From positions 46,930 through 110,929 of the forward strand of contig NZ_LMDU01000016.1 of NCBI RefSeq assembly GCF_001425165.1: DNA of 64,000 nucleotides, read 5' to 3'. Below are positions 26,512-36,156 of the stretch, piece by piece. Each line of letters begins with the position of its first letter. The stretch's first letter is position 1. The position numbers and the translations under genes are program-made. Below the pieces are notes generated by a model. The model was given only the letters and a program-made list of their open reading frames with translations, was not told the origin of the DNA and did no database searches. This stretch comes from Pelomonas sp. Root405. Its GTDB lineage: Bacteria > Pseudomonadota > Gammaproteobacteria > Burkholderiales > Burkholderiaceae_C.

Positions 26512-27858
26512 TTACTTGACCAGCAGCGTGTTGGCCGCGGCGACGTCTTCGGGGCGCAGTTGGCCCGAGGCCTGGCGCAGCCGCAGGCTGTTGACGACGA
26601 CGTCGTAGCGCGCCTTGGCCAGGTCACGCTGGGTCGAATAGAGCTGGGTCTGGGCGTTGAGCACGTCCAGGTTGACGCGCACGCCGACCTTGTAGCCCAG
26701 CTGCGTGGCTTCCAGGGCCAGCTTGGTGGACGACTCGGCGGCCTCGAAGGCGCTGACCTGGGCCTTTTGCGACTGAACCAGGTAGAAATAGCGGCGCGTG
26801 CCCTCGGCCACCGCACGGCGCGCGAAGTCGAGATCGTTGCGGGCCTTCTCTTCCAGCACCAGGGTTTCGCGGATGCGGTTCTGCGTGAGGCCGCCGGTGT
26901 AGAGCGGGTAGCTCAGCGTCAGGCCGATGCTGGCGTTCTTGCCGGTACCGGCGCCGGATTGCGCTGCCGCCACGCCATTCAGGCTGTTGTGCACGTTCTG
27001 CCCGCCCAGGGTGGCGCTGGCATCCAGCGTCGGCTTCTGGCCGGCACGCGCGATCTGGGTGTCGAGCTGTGCAATCTCCAGCCCAAGCCGCGCGCGGCGC
27101 ACGCCGGGGTGCTGCTCATCCGCGGTGGCAACCCAGGTGTCGATGTTGCTGCTGGGCAAGGCCGGCAGCGCCACCGGCACGGCCAGGCCCTTGGGCTCGA
27201 CGCCGACACGGCCGACGAACTGGTCCAGCGTGACGCGCTTGACGCGCAGGTCGTTGTCGGCCGCCAGCTCCTGGGCCACCGCCAGGTCATAACGGGCTTG
27301 CGCTTCGCGGGTGTCGGTGATGGTGGCCGTGCCGACTTCAAAGTTGCGCTTGGCCGACGCCAGTTGCTCGGAGATGCCGGCCTTGTTGGCCTGCGAGGTC
27401 GTCAACGCGTCCTTGGCGGCCAGCACATCGAAATAAGCCGTGGCCAGTCGCACGATCAGGTCTTGCTCGGCCGCCTCAAGGTCGGACTGCGCGAGCGCAT
27501 AGGCGCGGCGCGCCTTGTCGATGGTGGGGAGGTTGCTGGCGTTGTAGACCGAGTATTTGCCCGACAGGCCGGCCTGCAGCGTCGTGCTGTTGACGCTCGT
27601 GCCTGCCGGCGGGTCGGCACGCGCAACGGTGCCGGAGGTCGACAGGTAGAGCGACGGGCGCGTCAATGCTTCGGCCTGGGCCGCGCGGGCTGCGGCGGCA
27701 TCGGCCGTCGCGCGGGTCGCGAGATAGGTCGCGTCATAGCCCCGTGCCGCTTCGTAGAGTTCTTGCAGGCTTTGTGCCTGGGCCGCGCCAGCGAGCAGGA
27801 GGCTGGCGGCAAAGGCCAGCGGTTGCAGGATCAGGCGACGGGCTGGGACGAAGGGCAT
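26512..27858 (-). CDS. tolC: TolC-family outer membrane efflux channel
   Basis: 448 residues with a signal peptide (hydrophobic run ending AGAAQA). The two repeated OEP halves are visible, with SVYNASNLPTIDKARRAYAL in the first and LSYPLYTGGLTQNRIRETL in the second. This is the trimeric outer-membrane tunnel for tripartite efflux and type I secretion. Start set at the ATG 27858 where the signal begins; the open frame upstream is non-coding. It follows pcm and tetR on the same strand, a conserved betaproteobacterial block. Confidence 0.92.
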   Translation of the reverse strand: MPFVPARRLILQPLAFAASLLLAGAAQAQSLQELYEAARGYDATYLATRATADAAAARAAQAEALTRPSLYLSTSGTVARADPPAGTSVNSTTLQAGLSGKYSVYNASNLPTIDKARRAYALAQSDLEAAEQDLIVRLATAYFDVLAAKDALTTSQANKAGISEQLASAKRNFEVGTATITDTREAQARYDLAVAQELAADNDLRVKRVTLDQFVGRVGVEPKGLAVPVALPALPSSNIDTWVATADEQHPGVRRARLGLEIAQLDTQIARAGQKPTLDASATLGGQNVHNSLNGVAAAQSGAGTGKNASIGLTLSYPLYTGGLTQNRIRETLVLEEKARNDLDFARRAVAEGTRRYFYLVQSQKAQVSAFEAAESSTKLALEATQLGYKVGVRVNLDVLNAQTQLYSTQRDLAKARYDVVVNSLRLRQASGQLRPEDVAAANTLLVK

Positions 27859-27998
27859 GGGATTCCTTGACTGGGGCAATGGAGTGAGCGCGGCCGGGTT
27901 TATAGGGGCAAAGCCCGCCGATGACTGAAGCCATGCGACGACCTGCGCCCGCGGGGGCCGCAACGGTCGTTTTGGCGCGACGGGCTGCATCAGCCGTT

Positions 27999-28652
27999 TC
28001 AGAAGCTGAAGGCCGGCGCTTCGGAAAAGCCGGGCAGGCGGTCGGCCACCGTGTCGAACAACTCGACGGAGCGGAAATCGCTGCTGCCGGTGCGGGTGAC
28101 GAGCACCGCGCGCATGACCGGCACTTCGCCGACGATGGCCACCAGTCGGCCGCCGACCTTGAGCTGGTTCAGCAGCGCCTGGGGCACGGCCGCCACGGAA
28201 CCCGACAGCAGGATGGCGTCGAAGGGCTCTTCGGTCGGCAGACCCGCGGCGCCGTTCTGGTTCAGCACGCTGACGTTGAGCACGCCGGCGCGCTTGAGGT
28301 TGAGCTGGGCCTGAGCAGCCAGCCCCGCGTCGGCTTCCAGCGCGATGACGCGCTGGGCCTTGTGGCCGAGCAGCGCGGCCAGGTGACCCGTCGCAGCGCC
28401 GATCTCCAGCACCTTCTCATGGCGCTGCACCTTGAGTTCCTGCAGCAGGCGCGCTTCGACCTTGGGCGCCAGCATGCGGCGCGTGGCCGTCAGCGGCAGC
28501 TCGACGTCGACAAAGGCCTGCGCCCGGTGGGCTTCTGGCACGAAATCTTCGCGGTGCACGACGTGCAGCAGCTCCAGCACGCTGGGGTCGAGCACGTCCC
28601 AAGGGCGGATCTGCTGCTCGATCATGTTGAAGCGGGCTTGTTCGAGATTCAT
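27999..28652 (-). CDS. Protein-L-isoaspartate O-methyltransferase-like protein
   Basis: 217-residue SAM-dependent methyltransferase of the PCMT family. NMIEQQIRPWDVLDP is the conserved N-terminus; the SAM loop is VLEIGAATGHLAALLG. Members next to tolC in betaproteobacteria are shorter and more divergent than E. coli Pcm, and whether they repair isoaspartyl residues is unproven. The ATG at 28652 has a GGAGAACAAG ribosome site. Confidence 0.85.
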   Translation of the reverse strand: MNLEQARFNMIEQQIRPWDVLDPSVLELLHVVHREDFVPEAHRAQAFVDVELPLTATRRMLAPKVEARLLQELKVQRHEKVLEIGAATGHLAALLGHKAQRVIALEADAGLAAQAQLNLKRAGVLNVSVLNQNGAAGLPTEEPFDAILLSGSVAAVPQALLNQLKVGGRLVAIVGEVPVMRAVLVTRTGSSDFRSVELFDTVADRLPGFSEAPAFSF

Positions 28653-28696
28653 CTTGTTCTCCGGGGCACGGGTCGGGCGGTCTGAAAACCAAAATT

Positions 28697-29335
28697 CTAG
28701 GTGCCAGCGGGCTTCGCGAGCAGGCCGTGCAGCAGCAGCGACATCTGGGCGTCCAGCAAGTCGGTCGCGCTCATGGTGGGGTGGCAGATGTCGAACTCCC
28801 CGAAGGAGTGCTCGTGCAGCATCATGTGCAGCATGGGCGCGATCAGCATGTGCACGGTGGCCTCCACCGGCACGGCGCGGAACTCCCCAGCGCGGATACC
28901 GCGCTCGATGAGGCCGCCGATGAGGTTCTGCGACGGCGTGATGACTTCGTCCACATAGAAGCGCGCCAGCTCCGGGAAGTTGCGCGCCTCGACCATCATG
29001 ATCTTGCAGACCACGCCGGCATTGCCTTGTCCGACCTTGGCCCACCAGGCCTGCATCATCTGGCGCAGCAGCTCGGCGATGGGGCCTTGGTACTGCGCCG
29101 CCTGCGCTGCGGACTCGGCGATGTGCACGGACAGGTTCTCGCGCACCATCGCCTTGAAGAGCTCATCCTTGCTCGGGTAGTAGCGGTACAGGGTGCCCTT
29201 GGCGACGCCGGCGCGTGCGGCCACCTCTTCGCTGCGCGTGGCCGCGAAACCCTTTTCGACGAAAAGCGCCAGGGCAGCGTCCAGCAGCTCCTGCGGGCGG
29301 GCGTCCTTGCGGCGTTGACGGGGGGCGGTGGCCAA
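28697..29335 (-). CDS. TetR-family repressor of the pcm-tolC block
   Basis: 212 residues: N-terminal TetR helix-turn-helix ([35 protein letters not shown]) and an all-helical effector domain with a TetR_C tail. The reading frame is closed by a TAA just upstream, and the first possible start is a TTG at 29335; no ATG precedes the HTH, so a TTG start is likely. A 22-bp palindrome begins 9 bp upstream and should mediate autorepression. Confidence 0.88.
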   Translation of the reverse strand: MATAPRQRRKDARPQELLDAALALFVEKGFAATRSEEVAARAGVAKGTLYRYYPSKDELFKAMVRENLSVHIAESAAQAAQYQGPIAELLRQMMQAWWAKVGQGNAGVVCKIMMVEARNFPELARFYVDEVITPSQNLIGGLIERGIRAGEFRAVPVEATVHMLIAPMLHMMLHEHSFGEFDICHPTMSATDLLDAQMSLLLHGLLAKPAGT

Positions 29336-29344
29336 GTTGCGGAG

Positions 29345-29366
29345 TTAATGACCGAAGGGTCACTAA
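29345..29366. promoter_or_regulatory. TetR-type palindromic operator between tetR and uppP
   Basis: TTA-A-TGACC-GAA-GGGTCA-C-TAA: the outer TTA/TAA and inner TGACC/GGTCA arms are complementary around an 8-bp core. The dyad lies 9 bp upstream of the TTG start of the TetR gene, where it would cover the promoter or start region, and 85 bp before uppP. Confidence 0.7.
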
Positions 29367-29451
29367 TGTAGCCCGCCGGGTCCGGCGGCTGCAAGCTCGG
29401 GACATCGCCGCTGGCTACACTGCGCGGCTTTTCGCCGCTCGGAGCCTTTAC

Positions 29452-30309
29452 GTGGATGTAGTCCTGCTGATCAAAGCCGCCATCATGGGCATCGTCGAGG
29501 GGCTCACGGAATTCCTGCCCATCTCGTCCACCGGGCATTTGATCCTGGCCGGCTCGCTGCTCAACTTCGTCGGCGAAAAGGCCAAGGTCTTCGAGATTGC
29601 CGTGCAGACCGGCGCGATGTTCGCCGTGGTCTGGGAGTACCGGGAACGCCTGGCCCGCACGGTCAAGGGCATCACCCACGAGCCGCAGGCGCAGCGCTTT
29701 GCGCTCAACGTGCTGATCGCCTTCCTGCCCGCCGTGGTGCTGGGCCTGGCCTTCGGCAAATACATCAAGGCCCACCTCTTCCACCCTGTGCCGGTGGCGC
29801 TGGCCTTCATCGTCGGCGGCCTGATCATCCTGTGGGTGGAGGCGCGTCACAAGCGCCTGTACGGCGACATGGACATGCAGGGTGCCCGCAAGGCGCGCAT
29901 CGAGACGGTGGACGACATGCGCCCGATGGACGCGCTCAAGGTCGGCCTGCTGCAATGCCTGGCCATGATCCCCGGCACCAGCCGTTCGGGCGCCACCATC
30001 ATCGGCGGCGTGGTGCTGGGCATGTCGCGCAAGGCGGCCGCGGAGTTCAGCTTCTACCTGGGCATCCCGACGTTGATGGGCGCGGGCGCCTATTCGGTGC
30101 TGAAGCAGCGCGATGCGCTGGACTGGGGCGACCTGCCAATGTTCGCGGTGGGCCTGGTGTTCGCCTTCATCAGCGCGCTGCTGTGCATCCGCTGGTTGAT
30201 CCGCTATGTCTCCAACCACGACTTCAAGATCTTCGCGTGGTACCGCATCGCCTTCGGCCTCGTCGTGCTGGCCACCGCCTACATGGGCATGGACATCTGG
30301 AAGGACTGA
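29452..30309 (+). CDS. uppP: Undecaprenyl-diphosphatase
   Basis: 285-residue inner-membrane BacA/UppP protein that dephosphorylates C55-PP to recycle the carrier lipid for peptidoglycan synthesis. The two active-site blocks are [14 protein letters not shown] (residues 16-29) and PGTSRSG (174-180). The conserved N-terminus begins at a GTG at 29452; no in-frame ATG lies near it. Eight or so membrane segments are predicted. Followed 21 bp later by map. Confidence 0.93.
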   Translation: MDVVLLIKAAIMGIVEGLTEFLPISSTGHLILAGSLLNFVGEKAKVFEIAVQTGAMFAVVWEYRERLARTVKGITHEPQAQRFALNVLIAFLPAVVLGLAFGKYIKAHLFHPVPVALAFIVGGLIILWVEARHKRLYGDMDMQGARKARIETVDDMRPMDALKVGLLQCLAMIPGTSRSGATIIGGVVLGMSRKAAAEFSFYLGIPTLMGAGAYSVLKQRDALDWGDLPMFAVGLVFAFISALLCIRWLIRYVSNHDFKIFAWYRIAFGLVVLATAYMGMDIWKD

Positions 30310-30330
30310 GGCTGCTGGGATAATCCGCCC

Positions 30331-31152
30331 ATGGCCATCACGATCAAGACCGGCGCCGACATCGACGGCATGCGCATCGCCGGACGCCTGGCGTCCGAAG
30401 TCCTCGACATGCTCACGGCGCACGTCAAGCCGGGCATCACGACCAACGAGCTCGACAAGCTCGCGCACGACCACATCGTCAACGTGCAGCAGGGCATCCC
30501 GGCGCCGCTCAATTACTGCCCGCCGGGCTACATCCCCTATCCCAAGTCGATCTGTACCTCGGTCAACAGCCAGGTCTGCCACGGCATCCCGAACGACAAG
30601 CCGCTGAAGAACGGCGACATCGTCAACATCGACGTCACCGTCATCAAGGACGGCTGGCATGGCGACACCAGCCGCATGTTCGTCGTCGGCGAGGGTTCCA
30701 TCGCGGCCAAGCGCCTGTGCGCCTTCACATATGAAGCCATGTGGAAGGGCATCGCCAAGGTCCGCCCCGGCGCGCGCCTGGGCGACATCGGCCATGCCAT
30801 CCAGACCTTTGCCGAGAACGCCGGCTTTTCCATCGTGCGAGAGTTCTGCGGCCACGGCATCGGCCAGGTCTTCCACGAGGAACCGCAGGTGCTGCACTAC
30901 GGCCGCCCTGGCACGCTGGACGAACTGGTGCCCGGCATGATGTTCACCATCGAGCCCATGATCAACGCCGGCCGCCGCGAGATCCGCGAAATGGGTGACG
31001 GCTGGACCATCGTCACCAAGGACCGGTCTCTCTCGGCCCAGTGGGAGCACACCATCCTGGTGACCGAGACCGGCTACGAGGTCATGACGCTGTCGGCCGG
31101 CAGCCCGCCCCCCCCGGCCTTCATCACGCAAGCCGCTGCGGCGACGGCGTAG
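30331..31152 (+). CDS. map: Methionine aminopeptidase, type I
   Basis: 273-residue dinuclear metalloenzyme removing the initiator methionine. All five metal ligands are present: the two Asp in VNIDVTV and HGDTSRMF, His in CGHGIG, Glu in FTIEPMI and Glu in QWEHTIL. The C-terminus carries a short Pro/Ala-rich extension beyond the usual end. It lies immediately before glnD (3 bp), as in many betaproteobacteria. Confidence 0.95.
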   Translation: MAITIKTGADIDGMRIAGRLASEVLDMLTAHVKPGITTNELDKLAHDHIVNVQQGIPAPLNYCPPGYIPYPKSICTSVNSQVCHGIPNDKPLKNGDIVNIDVTVIKDGWHGDTSRMFVVGEGSIAAKRLCAFTYEAMWKGIAKVRPGARLGDIGHAIQTFAENAGFSIVREFCGHGIGQVFHEEPQVLHYGRPGTLDELVPGMMFTIEPMINAGRREIREMGDGWTIVTKDRSLSAQWEHTILVTETGYEVMTLSAGSPPPPAFITQAAAATA

Positions 31153-31155
31153 CAG

Positions 31156-33744
31156 GTGGCGACGCTCGCCGATCTCCGCCAGCAGTTCAAGGCCGGCAAG
31201 CAGTCGCTGATTGACGGCTTCCTGGCCGAGCGCCCCACGCAGGCCGGCGCGCAATTGCTGCTGCGCCGCCTGGCCCGCCACGTTGACGACACCTTGCGCG
31301 GCCTCTGGGCGCTGGCCGGCATGCCCGAGGGAGCCTGCCTCGCCGCCGTCGGCGGCTACGGCCGGGGCGAGCTGTTCCCGCATTCCGACGTCGACGTGCT
31401 GGTGCTGCTGCCCGACGGGGTCGAGGCCTACCAGCCGGGCGTGGTCAAGACCGCCATCGAAGGCTTCATCACGTCGTGCTGGGATGTCGGCCTGGAGATC
31501 GGCTCCTCGGTGCGCACGCCGGGCGAATGCCTGTCCGAGTCCCAGGGCGACGTGACCATCCAGACCGCCCTGCTCGAAGCCCGCCCACTGGCCGGTGATG
31601 CCAAGCTGTTCAAGCTGATGTCCAAGCGCTTCATGGCGGCCATGGACCCCAAGGCCTTCTTGCGCGCCAAGACGCTGGAGAGCCTGCAGCGCCACACCAA
31701 GTTCGACGACACGCCCTATGCGTTGGAGCCCAACTGCAAGGAAAGCCCCGGCGGCCTGCGCGACCTGCAGATGCTGATGTGGGTCGCGCGTGCGGCGGGC
31801 CTGGGCAAGACCTGGAAGGCCCTCGCCCAGCGCGGCCTGATCACCCCATTCGAAAGCCGCCAGCTGCAGCGCAACGAGGGCCAGCTGCGGCTGATTCGCG
31901 CGCGGCTGCATGCAGTGGCCGGGCGGCGAGAGGACCGCCTCGTCTTCGACCTGCAAACCGCCGTGGCCCAGAGCTTCGGCTTTGTGTCGACAGACTCAGT
32001 GCGCGCGTCGGAACTGCTGATGCGGCGTTACTACTGGGCGGCCAAGGCCGTCACGCAGTTGCACCAGATCCTGCTGTTGAATCTTGAAGAGCAGATCAAC
32101 GGCTCGCAGCATGATCAGCTGCGGCCCATCGACGGCCATCCGGACTTCCTCGACCGCGGCCGCATGCTGGAGGTCGCCAGCGACGACCTGTTCCAGCGCG
32201 ATCCACACGCCATCCTGCGCACCTTTCTGGTCTACCAGCAGACACCGGGCATCAAGGGCCTGTCGGCGCGCACGCTGCGCGCGCTGTACAACGCGCGCGG
32301 GCTGATGGACGCGGCCTGGCGGCGCGACCCGGTCAACCGCGCGACCTTCATGGCCATGCTGCGCGCGCCCGAAGGCCAGACGCATGCCTTCCGCCTGATG
32401 AACCAGACCTCCGTGCTGGGTCGCTACCTGTGGGTGTTCCGCGCCATCGTCGGGCAGATGCAGCACGACCTCTTCCACGTCTACACGGTGGACCAGCACA
32501 TCCTGATGGTGCTGCGCAACGTGCGGCGCTTCCTGGTCCCCGAGCACGCCCACGAGTACCCGTTCTGCTCGCAGCTGGCCGCCCAGTTCGACCAGCCCGA
32601 GCTGCTCTACATCGCCGCGCTGTTCCACGACGTTGCCAAGGGCCGCGGTGGCGACCACTCCGAGCTCGGCGCCACCGAGGTCCGGCGCTTCTGCCGCCAG
32701 CATGGGCTGAACGCGGACGACACGAGCATGTGCGCCTTTCTCGTCGAACACCATCTGACAATGTCGCGCGTGGCGCAGAAGGAAGACCTGTCCGACCCCG
32801 AGGTCATCACCGCCTTCGCCACCAAGGTCGGCGATTCGCGCCGCCTCACGGCCCTGTATCTGCTCACCGTTGCCGATATCCGCGGCACCAGCCCCAAGGT
32901 CTGGAATGCGTGGAAGGGCAAGCTGCTGGAAGACCTCTACCGCATCACGCTGCGTGCCCTGGGCGGTGCACCGATCAACCTCGACGCCGAGATCGAAGCC
33001 CGCAAGGCCGAGGCTCGGCAAGACCTGGCCCTGCACTCTCAGTTGCCCGGCACCGAGGAACCGCTGTGGAAGCGCCTGGCCATCAGCTACTTCGCCCGCC
33101 ACGACGGCGCCGAGCTGGCCTGGCACGCGCGCTCGCTGTGGCGCCATGTGGACACGCAGCTTCCCATCGTGCGCGCCCGCCCCTCGCCCATTGGCGAGGG
33201 CCTGCAGGTGCTGGTCTACGCGCCCGACCAGCAAGACCTGTTCGCCCGCATCTGCGGCTACTTCGACACCGCCGGCTTCAGCATCCTCGACGCCAAGGTG
33301 CACACCACGCGCAACGGCTACGCGCTGGACACCTTCCAGGTGATTCGCCCCGAGGCCGACGTGCACCACCGCGACCTCGTGCCGCTGGTGGAACAAAAGC
33401 TCAGCGCCGCGCTTCAGGCGAGCGGCCCGCTGCCCGAGCCCAGGCGTGGACGGCTGTCGCGGCGTGTGAAGAGCTTCCCTTATTCGCCGCGCATCTCGCT
33501 GCGGCCCGACGAGCGTGCCACCGCCTGGCTGTTGACCATCAGCACCAGCGACCGCGCCGGCCTGCTGTATGCCATTGCCCGCGTGCTGGCCCGCCACGGC
33601 ATCAACCTGCAGCTGGCCAAGATCTCGACGCTGGGTGAGCGCGTGGAAGACACCTTCCTTGTTGACGGCCCGGCCTTGCAACACAACAAGGCGCAGATCC
33701 AGATCGAGAGCGAGCTGCTGGACGCCGTCTCGCTGCCCGCATGA
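31156..33744 (+). CDS. glnD: Bifunctional PII uridylyltransferase/uridylyl-removing enzyme
   Basis: 862-residue nitrogen sensor that uridylylates PII when glutamine is low and reverses it when high. Domains in order: nucleotidyltransferase with GGYGRGELFPHSDVDVLVLL (about residues 65-85), GlnD-specific linker, HD hydrolase domain with FHDVAKGRGGDHSE (about residues 490-505), and two C-terminal ACT domains (about 695-770 and 795-862, LLTISTSDRAGLLYAIARVL). The start is a GTG at 31156, 3 bp after map. The stop overlaps mnmH by ATGA. Confidence 0.95.
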   Translation: MATLADLRQQFKAGKQSLIDGFLAERPTQAGAQLLLRRLARHVDDTLRGLWALAGMPEGACLAAVGGYGRGELFPHSDVDVLVLLPDGVEAYQPGVVKTAIEGFITSCWDVGLEIGSSVRTPGECLSESQGDVTIQTALLEARPLAGDAKLFKLMSKRFMAAMDPKAFLRAKTLESLQRHTKFDDTPYALEPNCKESPGGLRDLQMLMWVARAAGLGKTWKALAQRGLITPFESRQLQRNEGQLRLIRARLHAVAGRREDRLVFDLQTAVAQSFGFVSTDSVRASELLMRRYYWAAKAVTQLHQILLLNLEEQINGSQHDQLRPIDGHPDFLDRGRMLEVASDDLFQRDPHAILRTFLVYQQTPGIKGLSARTLRALYNARGLMDAAWRRDPVNRATFMAMLRAPEGQTHAFRLMNQTSVLGRYLWVFRAIVGQMQHDLFHVYTVDQHILMVLRNVRRFLVPEHAHEYPFCSQLAAQFDQPELLYIAALFHDVAKGRGGDHSELGATEVRRFCRQHGLNADDTSMCAFLVEHHLTMSRVAQKEDLSDPEVITAFATKVGDSRRLTALYLLTVADIRGTSPKVWNAWKGKLLEDLYRITLRALGGAPINLDAEIEARKAEARQDLALHSQLPGTEEPLWKRLAISYFARHDGAELAWHARSLWRHVDTQLPIVRARPSPIGEGLQVLVYAPDQQDLFARICGYFDTAGFSILDAKVHTTRNGYALDTFQVIRPEADVHHRDLVPLVEQKLSAALQASGPLPEPRRGRLSRRVKSFPYSPRISLRPDERATAWLLTISTSDRAGLLYAIARVLARHGINLQLAKISTLGERVEDTFLVDGPALQHNKAQIQIESELLDAVSLPA

Positions 33745-34808
33745 GCTATACGACAAGCATTGGCGAAGCGGTCGCGGAGCTGGACCGCTTCGACGCCATC
33801 GTCGATGTGCGCTCGCCCGCCGAATTCGCCGAAGACCACATGCCCGGCGCCATCAACTGGCCGGTGCTCGACGATCAGGAGCGCCACGATGTCGGCCTGC
33901 TCTATGCCAGCTCGCCCTTCGAGGCCCGCAAGCTCGGTTCGGCCCTGGTCGCGCGAAACATTGCCCGCCACATCGAATCCAGCGCCGTGGCCATGCCCAA
34001 GACCTGGCGGCCGCTCGTCTACTGCTGGCGCGGTGGCCAGCGCTCGGGCGCCATGCATTGGTTTCTCGGCCAGATCGGATTTCGCTCGCGCCAGCTGGTC
34101 GGTGGCTACAAGGCCTACCGCGCCCAGGTGCGCGAGGACCTCATCGCCCTGCCCGAGCGCTTCGACTGGCGGGTGCTGTGCGGCCGCACCGGCAGTGGCA
34201 AGACGCGGCTGCTGCATGCGCTGGCCGCCGAGGGCGCACAGGTGCTGGACCTGGAAGCCCTGGCCGCCCACCGCGGCTCGGTGCTCGGCGCCCTGCCCGA
34301 CGCGCCGCAGCCCAGCCAGAAGGCCTTCGACAGCGTGCTGTGGCAGGCCCTGCGCGGCCTGGACGCGACGCGGCCCGTCTTCGTGGAAAGCGAGAGCCGC
34401 AAGATCGGCCGCATCCGCGTGCCCGAGACACTGCTCGGCGCCATGCAAAACCAGGGCGGCTGCGTCTGGATCGCGATGCCCGAGGCCGCCCGTGTCGAGC
34501 TGCTGCTGCAGGACTACGGCCACTTCGCTGCCGATCCGGACGGCTTCTGTCGCGCGCTGGACGGCCTCGTCGAACTGCGCGGCCGGGCGCGCGTGGAAGC
34601 CTGGCAGGCCCAGGCTCGCGCGGGTGACTGGGCCGGCGTCTTCGCGGCGCTGATGCGCGACCACTACGACCCCGGTTACGAGCGCTCGCTGCGAGGCCAT
34701 TTTCCGGCGCTCGCCCGCGCCCGCGAGCTGCCGCTGGCCGACGGCTCGACGGCCAGCATGCAGGCAGCCGCACGCAGTCTGATGGACGCCGCCGCGCCCG
34801 CTCTATAG
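33741..34808 (+). CDS. mnmH: tRNA 2-selenouridine synthase
   Basis: 355-residue enzyme (SelU) converting 2-thiouridine at the wobble base of Lys, Glu and Gln tRNAs to 2-selenouridine. A rhodanese domain (about residues 5-130) carries the catalytic Cys in VYCWRGGQRSG, followed by GGYKAYR. A P-loop domain begins at CGRTGSGKTRLL (about residue 151). The selenophosphate synthetase gene selD, often adjacent, is not in the window. The start overlaps the glnD stop; the 3' end overlaps the convergent hydrolase by 6 bp. Confidence 0.93.
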   Translation: MSYTTSIGEAVAELDRFDAIVDVRSPAEFAEDHMPGAINWPVLDDQERHDVGLLYASSPFEARKLGSALVARNIARHIESSAVAMPKTWRPLVYCWRGGQRSGAMHWFLGQIGFRSRQLVGGYKAYRAQVREDLIALPERFDWRVLCGRTGSGKTRLLHALAAEGAQVLDLEALAAHRGSVLGALPDAPQPSQKAFDSVLWQALRGLDATRPVFVESESRKIGRIRVPETLLGAMQNQGGCVWIAMPEAARVELLLQDYGHFAADPDGFCRALDGLVELRGRARVEAWQAQARAGDWAGVFAALMRDHYDPGYERSLRGHFPALARARELPLADGSTASMQAAARSLMDAAAPAL

Positions 34809-35693
34809 CAAGCCGCTGTACCAGCGCAGGCCGAGCAGACGCCGCAGCAACTGGTGAGAGCGGCCTTCGGGGTCCGCCAGGTCGTGCATCACCGTGAAGT
34901 GGTTGCAGCCCGGCAGCTCTTCGCAGACCGGCACCGCGCGGGCGCCCCAGGCCTCTTGGATCAGCCGGTTCTGGCGACGGTACTCCTCGCTCTCCTGCTG
35001 ACCGACCACGGCATACAGCGTCTGCGGTGCCGCCGGCGGCGGGAAGCGGCAGGGGCTGAGCCGCCGCACGCTGCCCGCGTCCAGTCGCAGGTCCGGCTGC
35101 AGGAAGGACACCTGCCGCAACGGTGCCAGATCGTGCAGCCCGGACACCGACATCGCGCCCTGCACCAGTCGGCGCGGCAGGTCCCGGCCGACGCGCTTCC
35201 AGTCACAGCAGCTCAGCATGGCCGCCAGATGACCGCCTGCCGAATGGCCGACCAGGATGATGCGGCTGGGATCGCCGCCATGCTCGGCGGCATGCCGCCA
35301 GGCCCAGGCGACGGCTTCGGTCAGCTGCGTGGCGATGCGGTCGATGCTGACGTCAGGGCAAAGGTCATGGTTGGGCAAGATGACCAGTGCGCCCTCATCG
35401 GTGAAGCTGGCGGCCAGGAAGGAATAGTCCGACTTGTCCAGCGCCCGCCAGTAGCCGCCATGGATGAAGACGAGGACCGGCGCGAAACCGCCGGCAAAGG
35501 CGGCGTCGGGCGCGAAGACATCCAGCGTCTGCTGCGGGGCGGCGCCGTAGCGCAGATCAAGCCGGCAATCTGCCCGCCTGCGGACAAGCGCCGAGGCCTC
35601 GGCCCAGCGCGCCAGCACGTCCGCGCTGTCGGGCACCCGCTGGCGATTGTTGTACTGGACCTCGAACCAGGCCGTTGGCTTGTTCAACCTCAT
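34803..35693 (-). CDS. Alpha/beta hydrolase, arylformamidase-like
   Basis: 296 residues of the alpha/beta hydrolase fold. The oxyanion motif HGGYW (about residue 75) and nucleophile elbow GHSAGGH are those of the kynurenine formamidase/BD-FAE group; the putative catalytic His is in CNHFTVMHD near residue 265. No kynurenine pathway genes adjoin it, so the substrate stays open. The gene starts 48 bp upstream of the tRNA gene on the opposite strand. Confidence 0.82.
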   Translation of the reverse strand: MRLNKPTAWFEVQYNNRQRVPDSADVLARWAEASALVRRRADCRLDLRYGAAPQQTLDVFAPDAAFAGGFAPVLVFIHGGYWRALDKSDYSFLAASFTDEGALVILPNHDLCPDVSIDRIATQLTEAVAWAWRHAAEHGGDPSRIILVGHSAGGHLAAMLSCCDWKRVGRDLPRRLVQGAMSVSGLHDLAPLRQVSFLQPDLRLDAGSVRRLSPCRFPPPAAPQTLYAVVGQQESEEYRRQNRLIQEAWGARAVPVCEELPGCNHFTVMHDLADPEGRSHQLLRRLLGLRWYSGLL

Positions 35694-35740
35694 GGCCGTG
35701 CAAGATTGCAGCGCCCGACGCTACACTTTTCGGCACGCGT

Positions 35741-35816
<76 letters not shown>

Positions 35817-35862
35817 ACCGACCATTCCAGACGGTCCCGCACCGTCCCAGAACTTTCGAAAG

Positions 35863-35899
35863 GCCCTTGAGCATCAACGTTCAAGGGCTTTTTCTTTTT
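35863..35899 (+). terminator. Rho-independent terminator after tRNA-Ala
   Basis: GCCCTTGA (35863-35870) pairs with TCAAGGGC (35881-35888) around a 10-base loop and is followed by TTTTTCTTTTT. It should end the tRNA transcript and insulate the downstream carbohydrate locus. Confidence 0.9.
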
Positions 35900-36156
35900 C
35901 TGGCAGTTCTGCCGGCTCCCGGAGATCCCATATCGCGGTAACTCGGAAACCGTCGATGTGGGCTCAAGCGCGCATCCCTTTGAAGGCAGTCATCGTACAA
36001 CCAATCAAATTGTTGAGCGCCACTGGCGCGCGCGCGCCATACGATCCACACGCACTTCGGCCGGCGGCCTGACGCGGAGATCGCGAAAAGCCTGGCCCAG
36101 CGGAGCGGCGATTTGCAAACCGAGAACAACGGCCCGCCGCGAAACGGGGAATCCGC
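35900..36156 (+). other. Leader region of the polysaccharide locus
   Basis: 257 bp between the tRNA terminator and the first glycoside hydrolase gene. No coding sequence is convincing. It holds one copy of the GTTGTAYGAYG motif (35991-36001, minus orientation) next to an AT-rich stretch ATCAAATTGTTG. Base composition is clearly less GC-rich than the chromosomal genes on the left, as is the beginning of the next gene. No integrase or duplicate of the tRNA 3' end was found. Confidence 0.5.
35991..36001 (-). promoter_or_regulatory. Putative operator, copy A (GTTGTACGATG)
   Basis: On the minus strand the 11-mer reads GTTGTACGATG. It shares GTTGTAYGAYG with copies at 41984 and 42172, and lies 155 bp before the first gene of the carbohydrate cluster. 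The core TTGT-N3-A resembles operators of GntR/FadR-type uronate regulators (TTGTATGACAA type); no such regulator gene is in the window. Confidence 0.45.

Noticed and set aside
29056..31956. A 966-codon open frame on the minus strand across uppP, map and the start of glnD
   Set aside because: It is antisense to three well-conserved genes with all active-site motifs, and its translation is low-complexity His/Gln/Arg-rich as expected from GC-rich antisense DNA.
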